From contig JAQVGR010000164.1 in assembly GCA_028696635.1 (NCBI GenBank), positions 1-5,189 on the forward strand: a DNA stretch of 5,189 bases, given 5' to 3'. The stretch comes from Candidatus Krumholzibacteriia bacterium. Lineage in GTDB: Bacteria > Krumholzibacteriota > Krumholzibacteriia > Krumholzibacteriales > Krumholzibacteriaceae. Shown one piece after another: positions 1-4,642 of this stretch. Made by a program: the position numbers and the translations under genes. Position 1 is the first letter of the stretch, and each line of letters begins with the position of its first letter. The notes under the pieces were generated by a model that worked only from the letters and a program-made list of their open reading frames with translations, was not told the DNA's origin and did not search any database.

Positions 1-77
1 CGCCCCGCCTCGACAGCCTGCGGAGGCACCTTCTCGGTGAATCCGCGCTCGCTCGCCGTTCCCGCCTCTCCCGCCAT
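1..77 (-). CDS. dnaB: Probable replicative DNA helicase DnaB, N-terminal 25 codons only (runs off the left edge)
   Basis: Only the first 25 codons are inside the window. They start at ATG 77-75 and stay open to the edge. The start is well supported by a strong ribosome binding site, GGAGGGAG (minus strand, 84-91), six bases upstream. After a short Ala/Gly/Glu-rich stretch the peptide reads KVPPQAVEAG at residues 16-25. This resembles the N-terminal signature of DnaB helicases, which usually read (R/K)VPP-x2-(L/V)EAEQ-x-VLG just before the primase-interacting N-terminal domain. DnaB is the hexameric ATPase that unwinds DNA at the replication fork. One oddity is Gly where most family members have Glu after EA. 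The gene lies 56 bp downstream of udg on the same strand, so it may be the last visible member of the operon. The identification rests on about ten residues and could be wrong; the existence of a gene start is more certain than its name. Confidence 0.55.
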   Translation of the reverse strand, partial: MAGEAGTASERGFTEKVPPQAVEAG

Positions 78-83
78 ACACGT

Positions 84-91
84 CTCCCTCC
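84..91 (-). promoter_or_regulatory. Ribosome binding site of the partial left-edge gene
   Basis: GGAGGGAG on the minus strand lies six bases before the ATG at 77-75. It is one of the strongest Shine-Dalgarno matches in the window. It is the main evidence that a coding region starts here, because the open frame is too short to judge by itself. Confidence 0.7.
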
Positions 92-101
92 GTGGTGCAG
101 G

Positions 102-127
102 CCGGCGCCGGTTCGGCCGCGCGGCCG
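102..127. repeat. Two GC palindromes between udg and the left-edge gene
   Basis: CCGGCGCCGG (102-111) and CGGCCGCGCGGCCG (114-127) are perfect palindromes, placed two bases apart in the 56-bp gap after udg. Either could fold in RNA, but no T-run follows on the minus strand, so they do not form a typical intrinsic terminator. They may lower read-through or protect the 3' end, or be chance in very GC-rich DNA. Confidence 0.3.
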
Positions 128-133
128 CCGCGC

Positions 134-1051
134 TCACGCCGTCCCGTCGTAGACCTTCCTCAGTGCCTTCATGTCCTCCCACGCGTCCCGCTTGAGGTTC
201 GGGTTGCGCAGCAGGGCGGCCGGGTGATAGGTCACCATCACCCGGATGCCGTTATACCGGTGCGTTCCCTCGCGCAGCGTCTTCAGCGGCGCGCCGGCGC
301 CGAGCAGCGCCTGCCCCGCCACCCGCCCCAGCGCGCAGATCACCGCCGGCTCGATCAGCTCGAGCTGGCGGGCGAGGTACGGCTCGCAGGCGGCGGTCTC
401 CTCCTCGTTCGGATCGCGGTTTCCCGGCGGCCTGCATTTGAGGATGTTCGCTATGTACACCCCGCTCCGGTCGAACCCGACCGCCGCGAGCATCTTGTCG
501 AGCAGCTTGCCGGCGCGACCGACGAACGGGACCCCCTGCAGGTCCTCTTCCCGTCCCGGGGCCTCGCCGATGAATACGATCCTCGACCGCGGGTCCCCGT
601 CGCCGAAGACGGTCGTGGTGCGCGTTGCGCTCAGGGGGCAGCGGGTGCACCGCGCGACCTCCGCGCGCAGCCCCTCGAGATCGAGGGCTGAGAGATCTGG
701 TGGCGCGGCGGCCCCGGGCTCGAACAGCCCCGCCTGGAGCGAGGAGCGCGTATCCCTCGTGAACCCCGCGCGGTCCTGCGCGCCGTGAGCGCAGGCCGCT
801 CCCCGCGGCCCCGCCGGCGAGGTCCGGACGACCGTTCCCGTCGCCGCCGGCCGCACCCCCGGCGCCGCAGGCTCCCCGGGGTCTCCGGCTCCGGCGGCGG
901 GCATCGCCGGCGCGCGGGACCCGGTCCCGTCCGGCGCCTCCCCCCGCGGGAGCGGCCCCCGCGCCCGGTAGAGGACCCCGCCTGCCAGGGCGCCGCGCGA
1001 GATCAGATACCGGCGCATCGCATCCCTGATCCGGCCGTCGGCGGTCTTCAT
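134..1051 (-). CDS. udg: Family-4 (iron-sulfur) uracil-DNA glycosylase with a long disordered N-terminal region
   Basis: This 305-residue protein should remove uracil from DNA, the first step of base excision repair of deaminated cytosine. The catalytic domain spans about residues 125-303. It shows motif 1 GEAPGREED (162-170), the stretch NILKCRPPGNRDP (202-214) and motif 2 YHPAALLRNP (275-284). Four cysteines, C135, C138, C206 and C222, have the spacing of the 4Fe-4S ligands of family-4 UDGs. The domain ends almost at the C terminus. Residues 1-20 (with RDAMRRYLISRG) may form a helix. Residues about 30-118 are rich in Ala, Gly, Pro and Arg and look disordered; minimal thermophile family-4 enzymes of about 200 residues lack this part. 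The start ATG (1051-1049) overlaps the coaBC stop as ATGA and follows a purine-rich GGAAGG, so translational coupling is likely. An in-frame opening continues further upstream but lies inside coaBC and is not used. Family assignment is firm; the role of the N-terminal region is unknown. Confidence 0.93.
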   Translation of the reverse strand: MKTADGRIRDAMRRYLISRGALAGGVLYRARGPLPRGEAPDGTGSRAPAMPAAGAGDPGEPAAPGVRPAATGTVVRTSPAGPRGAACAHGAQDRAGFTRDTRSSLQAGLFEPGAAAPPDLSALDLEGLRAEVARCTRCPLSATRTTTVFGDGDPRSRIVFIGEAPGREEDLQGVPFVGRAGKLLDKMLAAVGFDRSGVYIANILKCRPPGNRDPNEEETAACEPYLARQLELIEPAVICALGRVAGQALLGAGAPLKTLREGTHRYNGIRVMVTYHPAALLRNPNLKRDAWEDMKALRKVYDGTA

Positions 1052-2289
1052 GACCCCGCCTTCCGCAGGCGGCTGTCGCCGAGCAGCGCGTCGAAGACCG
1101 CCGCAGCCGCCTCGTCCTTGCTCACGATCGCCGTCTCGGCCACCTTGGCCGTCCCCCTGAAGACGGTGACGCGGTTCGTCTCGGCGCCGAACCCCGTCCG
1201 GGGCCCGATCGTGTTGAGAACGATGTAGTCGCATCCCTTCCCGCGGAGCTTGCGTTTGGCCGCCGCCTCGCCGCCGCTCTCCTCGAGGGCGAACCCGACC
1301 ATGATCTGCCCCGCGCGCCGCTTCGCGCAGGCGCCGGCGAGGATGTCGCCTGTCGGAGAGAGCTCGAGCGAGACGGGGCCGTCCGACCGCCGCATCTTGC
1401 CCCTGCCGGTTCGCGACGGGGTGAAATCGGCCACCGCCGCCGCCATGACCAGGATGTCGCAGCGGGGCAGTGCCTGCATCACCGCCGCGCGCATCTCGGC
1501 GGCGCTGCCCACCCGCTTCACCTCGTCGGCCGCGGGGGCCGGCAGGTCGGCCGGACCGTGCACGAGCGTCACCCGCGCGCCGAGCTCCAGGGCTCTCCGC
1601 GCAAGGGCGAACCCCATCCGCCCGCTCGAGCGGTTCGATATGTACCTGACGCGGTCGATGTCCTCCTCGGTGCGTCCGGCGGTGATCAGGACCCTGACCC
1701 CCTCGAGCGGCCGGCCGCCGAAGGAGGCCTCGACCGCCCCGGCGATCTCCTCGGGCTCGGCCATCCGCCCCGTCCCTTCCGTTCCGCAGGCGAGCTCACC
1801 GGTCCCCGGATCGATGATCGTCCGACCGTCGGCGACGAGCCGCTCGATATTGCGGCGCACCGCCGGATTGGCCCACATCCCGTCGTTCATCGCCGGCGCG
1901 ATCAGAACGGGGCATCGAGCCGCGCAGACCGCCGCCGCGGGGAGATCGTCGGCCAGCCCCGCCGCGATCCGTCCGATGAAATCGGCGGTCGCCGGCGCCA
2001 CGACGATCCGCTCGGCCCACTGCGCCAGATCGACATGCTCGACCCATGAGCGAGGGGCGAACATGTCGAGCGGCACGGGATTTCCCGAGAGAACCTCGAA
2101 TGTGAGGGGTGCGACGAAACGCTGCGCGGCCGCCGTCATGAGGACTCTCACCGAGGCGCCGCGGCGGACGAGGAGCCGTACGAGCCAGGCGGACTTGTAC
2201 GCCGATATCCCTCCGGTCACGATGCAGAGGATCTTTCTCTGCGCGAGAGCCGCCCCGGCGTTAGTTCTGCTCCTCCCCCGGCTCGACAT
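1048..2289 (-). CDS. coaBC: Bifunctional CoaBC: phosphopantothenoylcysteine decarboxylase / phosphopantothenate-cysteine ligase
   Basis: This cytoplasmic enzyme makes two consecutive steps of coenzyme A synthesis: CTP-dependent joining of 4'-phosphopantothenate to cysteine (CoaB), then FMN-dependent decarboxylation to 4'-phosphopantetheine (CoaC). The 413 residues match the usual length of about 400. The N-terminal flavoprotein half (about 17-190) has VTGGISAYK (24-32), the catalytic His in WVEHVDLAQWA (H85), the PAMN motif (132-135) and the active-site cysteine in ELACGTEGTGRM (C168). The CoaB half (about 195-405) has LITAGRTEEDID (201-212), the ISNRSSGRMG loop (217-226) with N219, MAAAVADFTP (282-291) and K298 in GRGKMRR. 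All key residues of both halves are present. Start ATG 2289-2287 is the only usual start before the Rossmann-like fold begins. It follows TGGAG by eight bases and lies inside rpoZ, giving a 29-bp overlap. The stop overlaps udg by 4 bp (ATGA). Confidence 0.97.
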   Translation of the reverse strand: MSSRGRSRTNAGAALAQRKILCIVTGGISAYKSAWLVRLLVRRGASVRVLMTAAAQRFVAPLTFEVLSGNPVPLDMFAPRSWVEHVDLAQWAERIVVAPATADFIGRIAAGLADDLPAAAVCAARCPVLIAPAMNDGMWANPAVRRNIERLVADGRTIIDPGTGELACGTEGTGRMAEPEEIAGAVEASFGGRPLEGVRVLITAGRTEEDIDRVRYISNRSSGRMGFALARRALELGARVTLVHGPADLPAPAADEVKRVGSAAEMRAAVMQALPRCDILVMAAAVADFTPSRTGRGKMRRSDGPVSLELSPTGDILAGACAKRRAGQIMVGFALEESGGEAAAKRKLRGKGCDYIVLNTIGPRTGFGAETNRVTVFRGTAKVAETAIVSKDEAAAAVFDALLGDSRLRKAGS

Positions 2290-2473
2290 AGCGGTACTCC
2301 AGTTTGCCTTCGATGAGGCGATTGACTGCCAGCGTTGTGGGTTTCTCCTCGAGCTCCTGGCCGGAGAATCTCAGGATATTGTTGATGTTCCTCGCTTCGC
2401 GCGCTATCACCCTGATCGCCTCGTACCGGTTGTCGATCCCCCGGAGGATCTTCTCCATCTCATCGATCTTCAT
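2261..2473 (-). CDS. rpoZ: DNA-directed RNA polymerase omega subunit (short, 70 aa)
   Basis: Omega is the small subunit that clamps the beta-prime C terminus and aids RNA polymerase assembly and, in many bacteria, the response to ppGpp. The 70 residues show the family pattern: an N-terminal helix (EMEKILRGIDNRYEAIRVIAREARNIN, about residues 5-31) with the typical NRYEAIRVIAREAR segment, then KPTTLAVNRLIEGKLEYR (44-61), matching the omega/Rpb6 signature K-(P/T)-x-x-x-A-x-x-E/I-EGK. It is shorter than the E. coli protein (about 90 aa) but contains the whole conserved core. ATG 2473-2471 was chosen because GAGGTGG lies just upstream and the conserved region begins immediately after it. The frame stays open further upstream, but that part is low-complexity, non-conserved and lies in the intergenic gap. 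The 3' end overlaps the coaBC start by 29 bp. Placement after gmk is widespread in bacteria. Confidence 0.93.
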   Translation of the reverse strand: MKIDEMEKILRGIDNRYEAIRVIAREARNINNILRFSGQELEEKPTTLAVNRLIEGKLEYRYVEPGEEQN

Positions 2474-2529
2474 CGATCCACCTCGTTGTGCTGACGTATA
2501 TCCGCCTCGCAGGACGCAGTCCGCGCGTA

Positions 2530-2554
2530 GCGCGCCCTCCCCCGGAGGGCGCGC
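2530..2554 (-). other. Perfect 11-bp GC hairpin in the rpoZ leader
   Basis: GCGCGCCCTCC is followed by three bases and then its exact reverse complement, GGAGGGCGCGC. No T-run follows on either strand, so it is not a classical intrinsic terminator. It lies between gmk and rpoZ, 57 bases before the rpoZ ATG. Possible roles are an RNA processing or stabilising element, an attenuator needing a factor, or a pause site; nothing in the sequence decides between them. Confidence 0.6.
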
Positions 2555-2585
2555 CGGACTCCGTCCCGCGCCGGCATGCACCCGC

Positions 2586-2613
2586 ATCCGGCTCTTTCGC
2601 CCGGCAGCCGGAT
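2586..2613 (-). other. 8-bp hairpin between gmk and rpoZ
   Basis: On the minus strand ATCCGGCT and AGCCGGAT pair perfectly around a 12-base loop (GCCGGGCGAAAG). An A-run precedes it in the direction of gmk-rpoZ transcription, and no T-run follows. The T-run appears only when it is read on the plus strand, where no gene would use it. It lies just downstream of the AT-rich promoter-like stretch, so it would be near the 5' end of an rpoZ transcript. Confidence 0.5.
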
Positions 2614-2623
2614 TTTACAGGAA

Positions 2624-2652
2624 CGTATATTATTACAACAATCCCGTCGCAA
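2624..2652 (-). promoter_or_regulatory. Candidate internal promoter for rpoZ-coaBC-udg
   Basis: The stretch 2605-2672 is clearly poorer in GC than the rest of the window. On the minus strand it contains TTGCGA (2652-2647), a 17-base spacer and TATACG (2629-2624), each matching four of six consensus positions. Overlapping alternatives exist, such as TTGCCT (2658-2653) with TAATAA (2635-2630) at 17 bases. Transcription would start near 2617 and give a leader of roughly 145 bases with both hairpins. The composition change is the strongest evidence; the exact boxes are uncertain. Confidence 0.4.
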
Positions 2653-2673
2653 AGGCAACAGCAATCCTTGATC

Positions 2674-3267
2674 CTAGCCGCCGAGGGACGTCCGGGAGGT
2701 CCTGAGACGCTCGGCGGCGAGGATCCCCCGCACGTCGGCGACGCACCGGTCGAGGTCGTCGTTGACGACGATATAATCGTACCGGGAGGCGGCCGCCAGC
2801 TCGGCCGAGGCGTTGGCGAGGCGCCGGACCACATCCTCTTCGCGGTCCGTGGCCCGCCCGCGAAGCCGGCGCTCGAGATCATCGCGCGAGGGGGGGAGCA
2901 GGAAGACCAGCGCCGAGTCGGGGCGCCGCTCCTTGACGCTCATTCCGCCCTGCACGTCGATCTCGAGGAGCACGTCCTTTCCCTCGGCGAGGCGCCCGTC
3001 GACCCATGCCGCCTCCGTCCCGTAGAGATGACCGTGCACCTCGGCCCACTCGAGCAGCCTTCCCGACTCCCGCAGCTCCTCGAACCGCGCGACCGGCACG
3101 AACCGGTAGTCGCGTCCGTCGACGTCGCCCCGGCGCGGCGGTCGCGTCGTCAGCGAGACGGAACGCACCAGCCCCGCCTCGCGAGCGAGGACGCGGTCGC
3201 CGACGGTCGATTTCCCGACGCCGGACGGCCCCGACAGCACCGTTATGAACGGGGAGCGTTCGATCAG
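2674..3267 (-). CDS. gmk: Guanylate kinase, probably starting at a CTG codon
   Basis: Guanylate kinase transfers phosphate from ATP to GMP, giving GDP in the cytoplasm. With the start proposed here it has 197 residues (E. coli 207). It shows the P-loop GPSGVGKST (13-21), the GMP-binding SLTTRPPRRGD (38-48) and GRDYRF (51-56), EVHGHLYGT (76-84), DVQGG (104-108), a lid rich in arginines (about 134-150) and YDYIVVNDDLD (163-173). The nearest conventional start is GTG at 3240-3238, but that codon is the Val of ITVLSGPSG, the first beta strand. Starting there leaves two residues before the P-loop. The frame upstream encodes SPFIT, typical of the family, and holds no ATG, GTG or TTG before a stop at 3273-3271. 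CTG at 3267-3265 overlaps the remA stop as CTGA and follows GGTGAT by five bases, so it is the best start. A sequencing error that hides a normal start remains possible. The identity is certain. Confidence 0.95.
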   Translation of the reverse strand: MIERSPFITVLSGPSGVGKSTVGDRVLAREAGLVRSVSLTTRPPRRGDVDGRDYRFVPVARFEELRESGRLLEWAEVHGHLYGTEAAWVDGRLAEGKDVLLEIDVQGGMSVKERRPDSALVFLLPPSRDDLERRLRGRATDREEDVVRRLANASAELAAASRYDYIVVNDDLDRCVADVRGILAAERLRTSRTSLGG

Positions 3268-3524
3268 CGCTCATCACCACCCGCCGCGGAGGCCGGCTCG
3301 CGCCACCGCTGCGCGATCGTCTCCACCGCCACAGCCGAGAGGATCACGTGCCCCGAGACGGTGACGATGATCGCGCGCGTCTTGCGGCCCTGCGTCGCGT
3401 CTATCAGCGCGCCTCGCTGGCGCGCCTCCTCCCGGTACCGCCGCATCGGGGCGGACTCGGCGCTGATGACCGCGACGACCCGGTCCTTCGCAACGACGTT
3501 CCCGAATCCGACGTTTATCAGCAT
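3264..3524 (-). CDS. remA: RemA-like DNA-binding regulatory protein (DUF370 family)
   Basis: This 86-residue protein belongs to the RemA/DUF370 family. In Bacillus subtilis RemA is a DNA-binding activator of matrix and osmoprotection genes that assembles into rings. Nearly the whole length matches: LINVGFGNVV (2-11), the arginine at 15, SAESAPMRR (21-29), GALIDATQGRKTRAIIV (38-54) and HVILSAVAVETIAQR (59-73). From memory of the B. subtilis protein, R15, P26 and R47 correspond to its functionally important R18, P29 and R50, so DNA binding is probably kept. The last 13 residues are Ala/Gly-rich and not conserved. ATG 3524-3522 follows AGGGTGG closely. The gene is 42 bp after yicC and overlaps gmk by 4 bp if gmk starts at CTG. 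Its targets in this organism cannot be read from the sequence; a role in biofilm formation should not be assumed. Confidence 0.93.
   Translation of the reverse strand: MLINVGFGNVVAKDRVVAVISAESAPMRRYREEARQRGALIDATQGRKTRAIIVTVSGHVILSAVAVETIAQRWREPASAAGGDER
3273..3278 (-). promoter_or_regulatory. Ribosome binding site supporting the CTG start of gmk
   Basis: GGTGAT, within GGTGGTGATGA at the end of remA, matches the 3' part of the extended Shine-Dalgarno consensus (AGGAGGTGAT) and ends five bases before CTG 3267-3265. No comparable site sits in front of GTG 3240. The site is inside the last codons of remA, consistent with translational coupling. Confidence 0.45.
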
Positions 3525-3566
3525 CAGCCACCCTGCCGGCCGGCGATCGCCGCGACGCGCGGTCGG

Positions 3567-4442
3567 TTATTCGAGGTTCTGCACCTGCTCCCTGATCTTC
3601 TCGACCCGCTCCTTCACCGCGATGCAGTCGCGGATGATTGCCGCGTCGGTCGCCTTGTTCCCCATCGTGGTCGCCTCGCGGTGGATCTCCTGCAGGAGGA
3701 AGGTCAGCCGCTTCGAAACCTCTCCGCCGGCCTTCATGATCGAGGCGAACTGCTCGAGGTGGCTCCCCAGCCGGACGATCTCCTCGGAGAAATCGGTCCT
3801 CTCCGCGATGATCGCCGCCTCGACCGCCCACCGCTCCTCCGTCATCCCCGGCCTGTCGAGCAGGCCCTCGATCCGCTCCCGCGATCTGCGCTGCGCCTCC
3901 TGCAGGGACTTCGGCGCGCGCTTCCCGATGCGGGCGGCGATCCTGCCGATCTCGCCGAGGTACCCCTTCATATCGGCCATCAGGGTCTTGCCCTCGCGGG
4001 CGCGCATCGCCACGCACCGGTCCAGGGCCTCCTCGAGCGCCTCGCCGAGCGCCTTCCCGAGCCGGCCCGGCGAGATCGTGTCAATCTCGGGATGGAACAT
4101 GTCGGGCAGGGCGAGCAGCGCCCCGATGTCGACCCCGCCGGGGATCTTCTCCCGCCGGGCGAAATCGGCGATCTCCCGCCAGGTCCTGCGCAGGAGCTGC
4201 CGGTTCAGCACGAGAGCGTTCGATTCGTATCCCCTGTCGAACGATACGGTCACGTAGACATGCCCCCGGTTGAGACGGCGCCTGGCCGCCTTCTCGATCT
4301 CCCGTTCGTACCCGTTGAGGGCCCGGGGAAGCCTGATGGAAAACTCGAGAAAGCGGTGGTTCAGCGTCCTGACCTCGACGGTCATCTTCCCTCCGCCGAG
4401 GGTGGCGGTCCCCTTTCCGTACCCCGTCATGCTCAGCACCAT
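3567..4442 (-). CDS. yicC: YicC/YloC-family endoribonuclease
   Basis: Members of this family (E. coli YicC, B. subtilis YloC) have been shown to be endoribonucleases; the E. coli protein was linked to turnover of the small RNA RyhB. The 291-residue length fits (E. coli 287). The N-terminal signature MTGYGKG (5-11) is followed by VEVRTLNHRFLEFSIRLPR (22-40). The C-terminal half (DUF1732 region) holds ERTDFSEEIVRLGSHLEQF (214-232), FLLQEIHREATTMGNKATD (248-266) and the hallmark end KIREQVQNLE. Two positions differ from the pattern I know: LTF where LDF is usual (T247) and REATT where REANT is usual (T258). Whether this affects activity is unknown. ATG 4442-4440 was chosen because AAGGAG lies eight bases upstream and the family begins with M-x(2,3)-MTGYG; an ATG ten codons earlier has no such support. 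It is the first gene of the minus-strand operon, with its own promoter at 4483-4511. Confidence 0.95.
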   Translation of the reverse strand: MVLSMTGYGKGTATLGGGKMTVEVRTLNHRFLEFSIRLPRALNGYEREIEKAARRRLNRGHVYVTVSFDRGYESNALVLNRQLLRRTWREIADFARREKIPGGVDIGALLALPDMFHPEIDTISPGRLGKALGEALEEALDRCVAMRAREGKTLMADMKGYLGEIGRIAARIGKRAPKSLQEAQRRSRERIEGLLDRPGMTEERWAVEAAIIAERTDFSEEIVRLGSHLEQFASIMKAGGEVSKRLTFLLQEIHREATTMGNKATDAAIIRDCIAVKERVEKIREQVQNLE

Positions 4443-4482
4443 GCAATCATCTCCTTGAGCGGTCCCGTTCATGCCGCCGGCT

Positions 4483-4511
4483 ATGATACCGTCCGCATCT
4501 GTCTTTGTCCA
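4483..4511 (-). promoter_or_regulatory. Sigma-70-type promoter of the yicC operon
   Basis: On the minus strand TGGACA (4511-4506) and TATCAT (4488-4483) are separated by exactly 17 bases, each matching five of six consensus positions. Transcription should start near 4476, giving a leader of about 34 bases with the strong AAGGAG of yicC. The position directly before the first gene of the operon supports the call. Confidence 0.68.
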
Positions 4512-4521
4512 GAGAATCGAG

Positions 4522-4578
4522 GGAGCAGCCGGGGGGCCGGAGCGCTCCGGGCGGGGTCAGGGCGGCGGGAGCTGCTCC
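4522..4578. repeat. Nested inverted repeats between the two divergent promoters
   Basis: An outer 8-bp inverted repeat, GGAGCAGC (4522-4529) and GCTGCTCC (4571-4578), encloses a perfect 14-bp palindrome, CCGGAGCGCTCCGG (4537-4550). The element fills most of the 95 bp between the two -35 boxes. It could be an operator for a dimeric regulator of both directions or a transcript-level hairpin. GC-rich DNA makes such palindromes by chance fairly often, so the function is open. Confidence 0.4.
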
Positions 4579-4606
4579 GCGCCCGCACAGGGCGGTGCGG
4601 TACGGT

Positions 4607-4635
4607 TTGACACATCCCCGTCCCGAACGTATGAT
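4607..4635 (+). promoter_or_regulatory. Strong sigma-70-type promoter of the NFACT-like gene
   Basis: TTGACA (4607-4612, six of six) and TATGAT (4630-4635, five of six) are 17 bases apart, the best promoter match in the window. Transcription should begin at about 4640-4644, on or next to the GTG at 4643. The upstream ATG at 4631 is part of the -10 box and would not be in the mRNA. Confidence 0.75.
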
Positions 4636-4642
4636 TCGCGCT

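Noticed and set aside
1250..2494. Plus-strand open frame of 414 codons opposite coaBC and rpoZ
   Set aside because: coaBC carries all active-site motifs of a real gene on the other strand; this translation is Ser/Arg/Ala-rich and lacks any family features.
2474..2587. Upstream extension of rpoZ to ATG 2587
   Set aside because: The extra 38 codons are low-complexity, run through the hairpins and have no family similarity; ATG 2473 has a good ribosome binding site.
2530..2613. The two gmk-rpoZ hairpins as an intrinsic terminator
   Set aside because: Neither is followed by a T-run in the direction of transcription, so only factor-dependent or regulatory roles remain possible.
3535..3552. Overlapping palindromes GCCGGCCGGC and CGGCGATCGCCG in the yicC-remA gap
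   Set aside because: Short palindromes of this kind are common at this base composition, and no promoter or terminator pattern accompanies them.
2488..4257. Plus-strand open frame of 589 codons opposite gmk, remA and yicC
   Set aside because: It lies antisense to three confidently identified genes, its translation is Arg/Pro/Ser-rich with no recognisable domain, and long antisense frames are expected in GC-rich DNA.
3348..4610. Plus-strand open frame of 420 codons opposite yicC and remA
   Set aside because: Shadow of the minus-strand genes; low-complexity product, no ribosome binding site, and it runs through the divergent promoter region.
4631..4642. ATG at 4631 as the start of the NFACT-like gene
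   Set aside because: It forms part of the -10 box, would probably not be transcribed, lacks a ribosome binding site, and adds four residues (MIRA) before the family-typical start.
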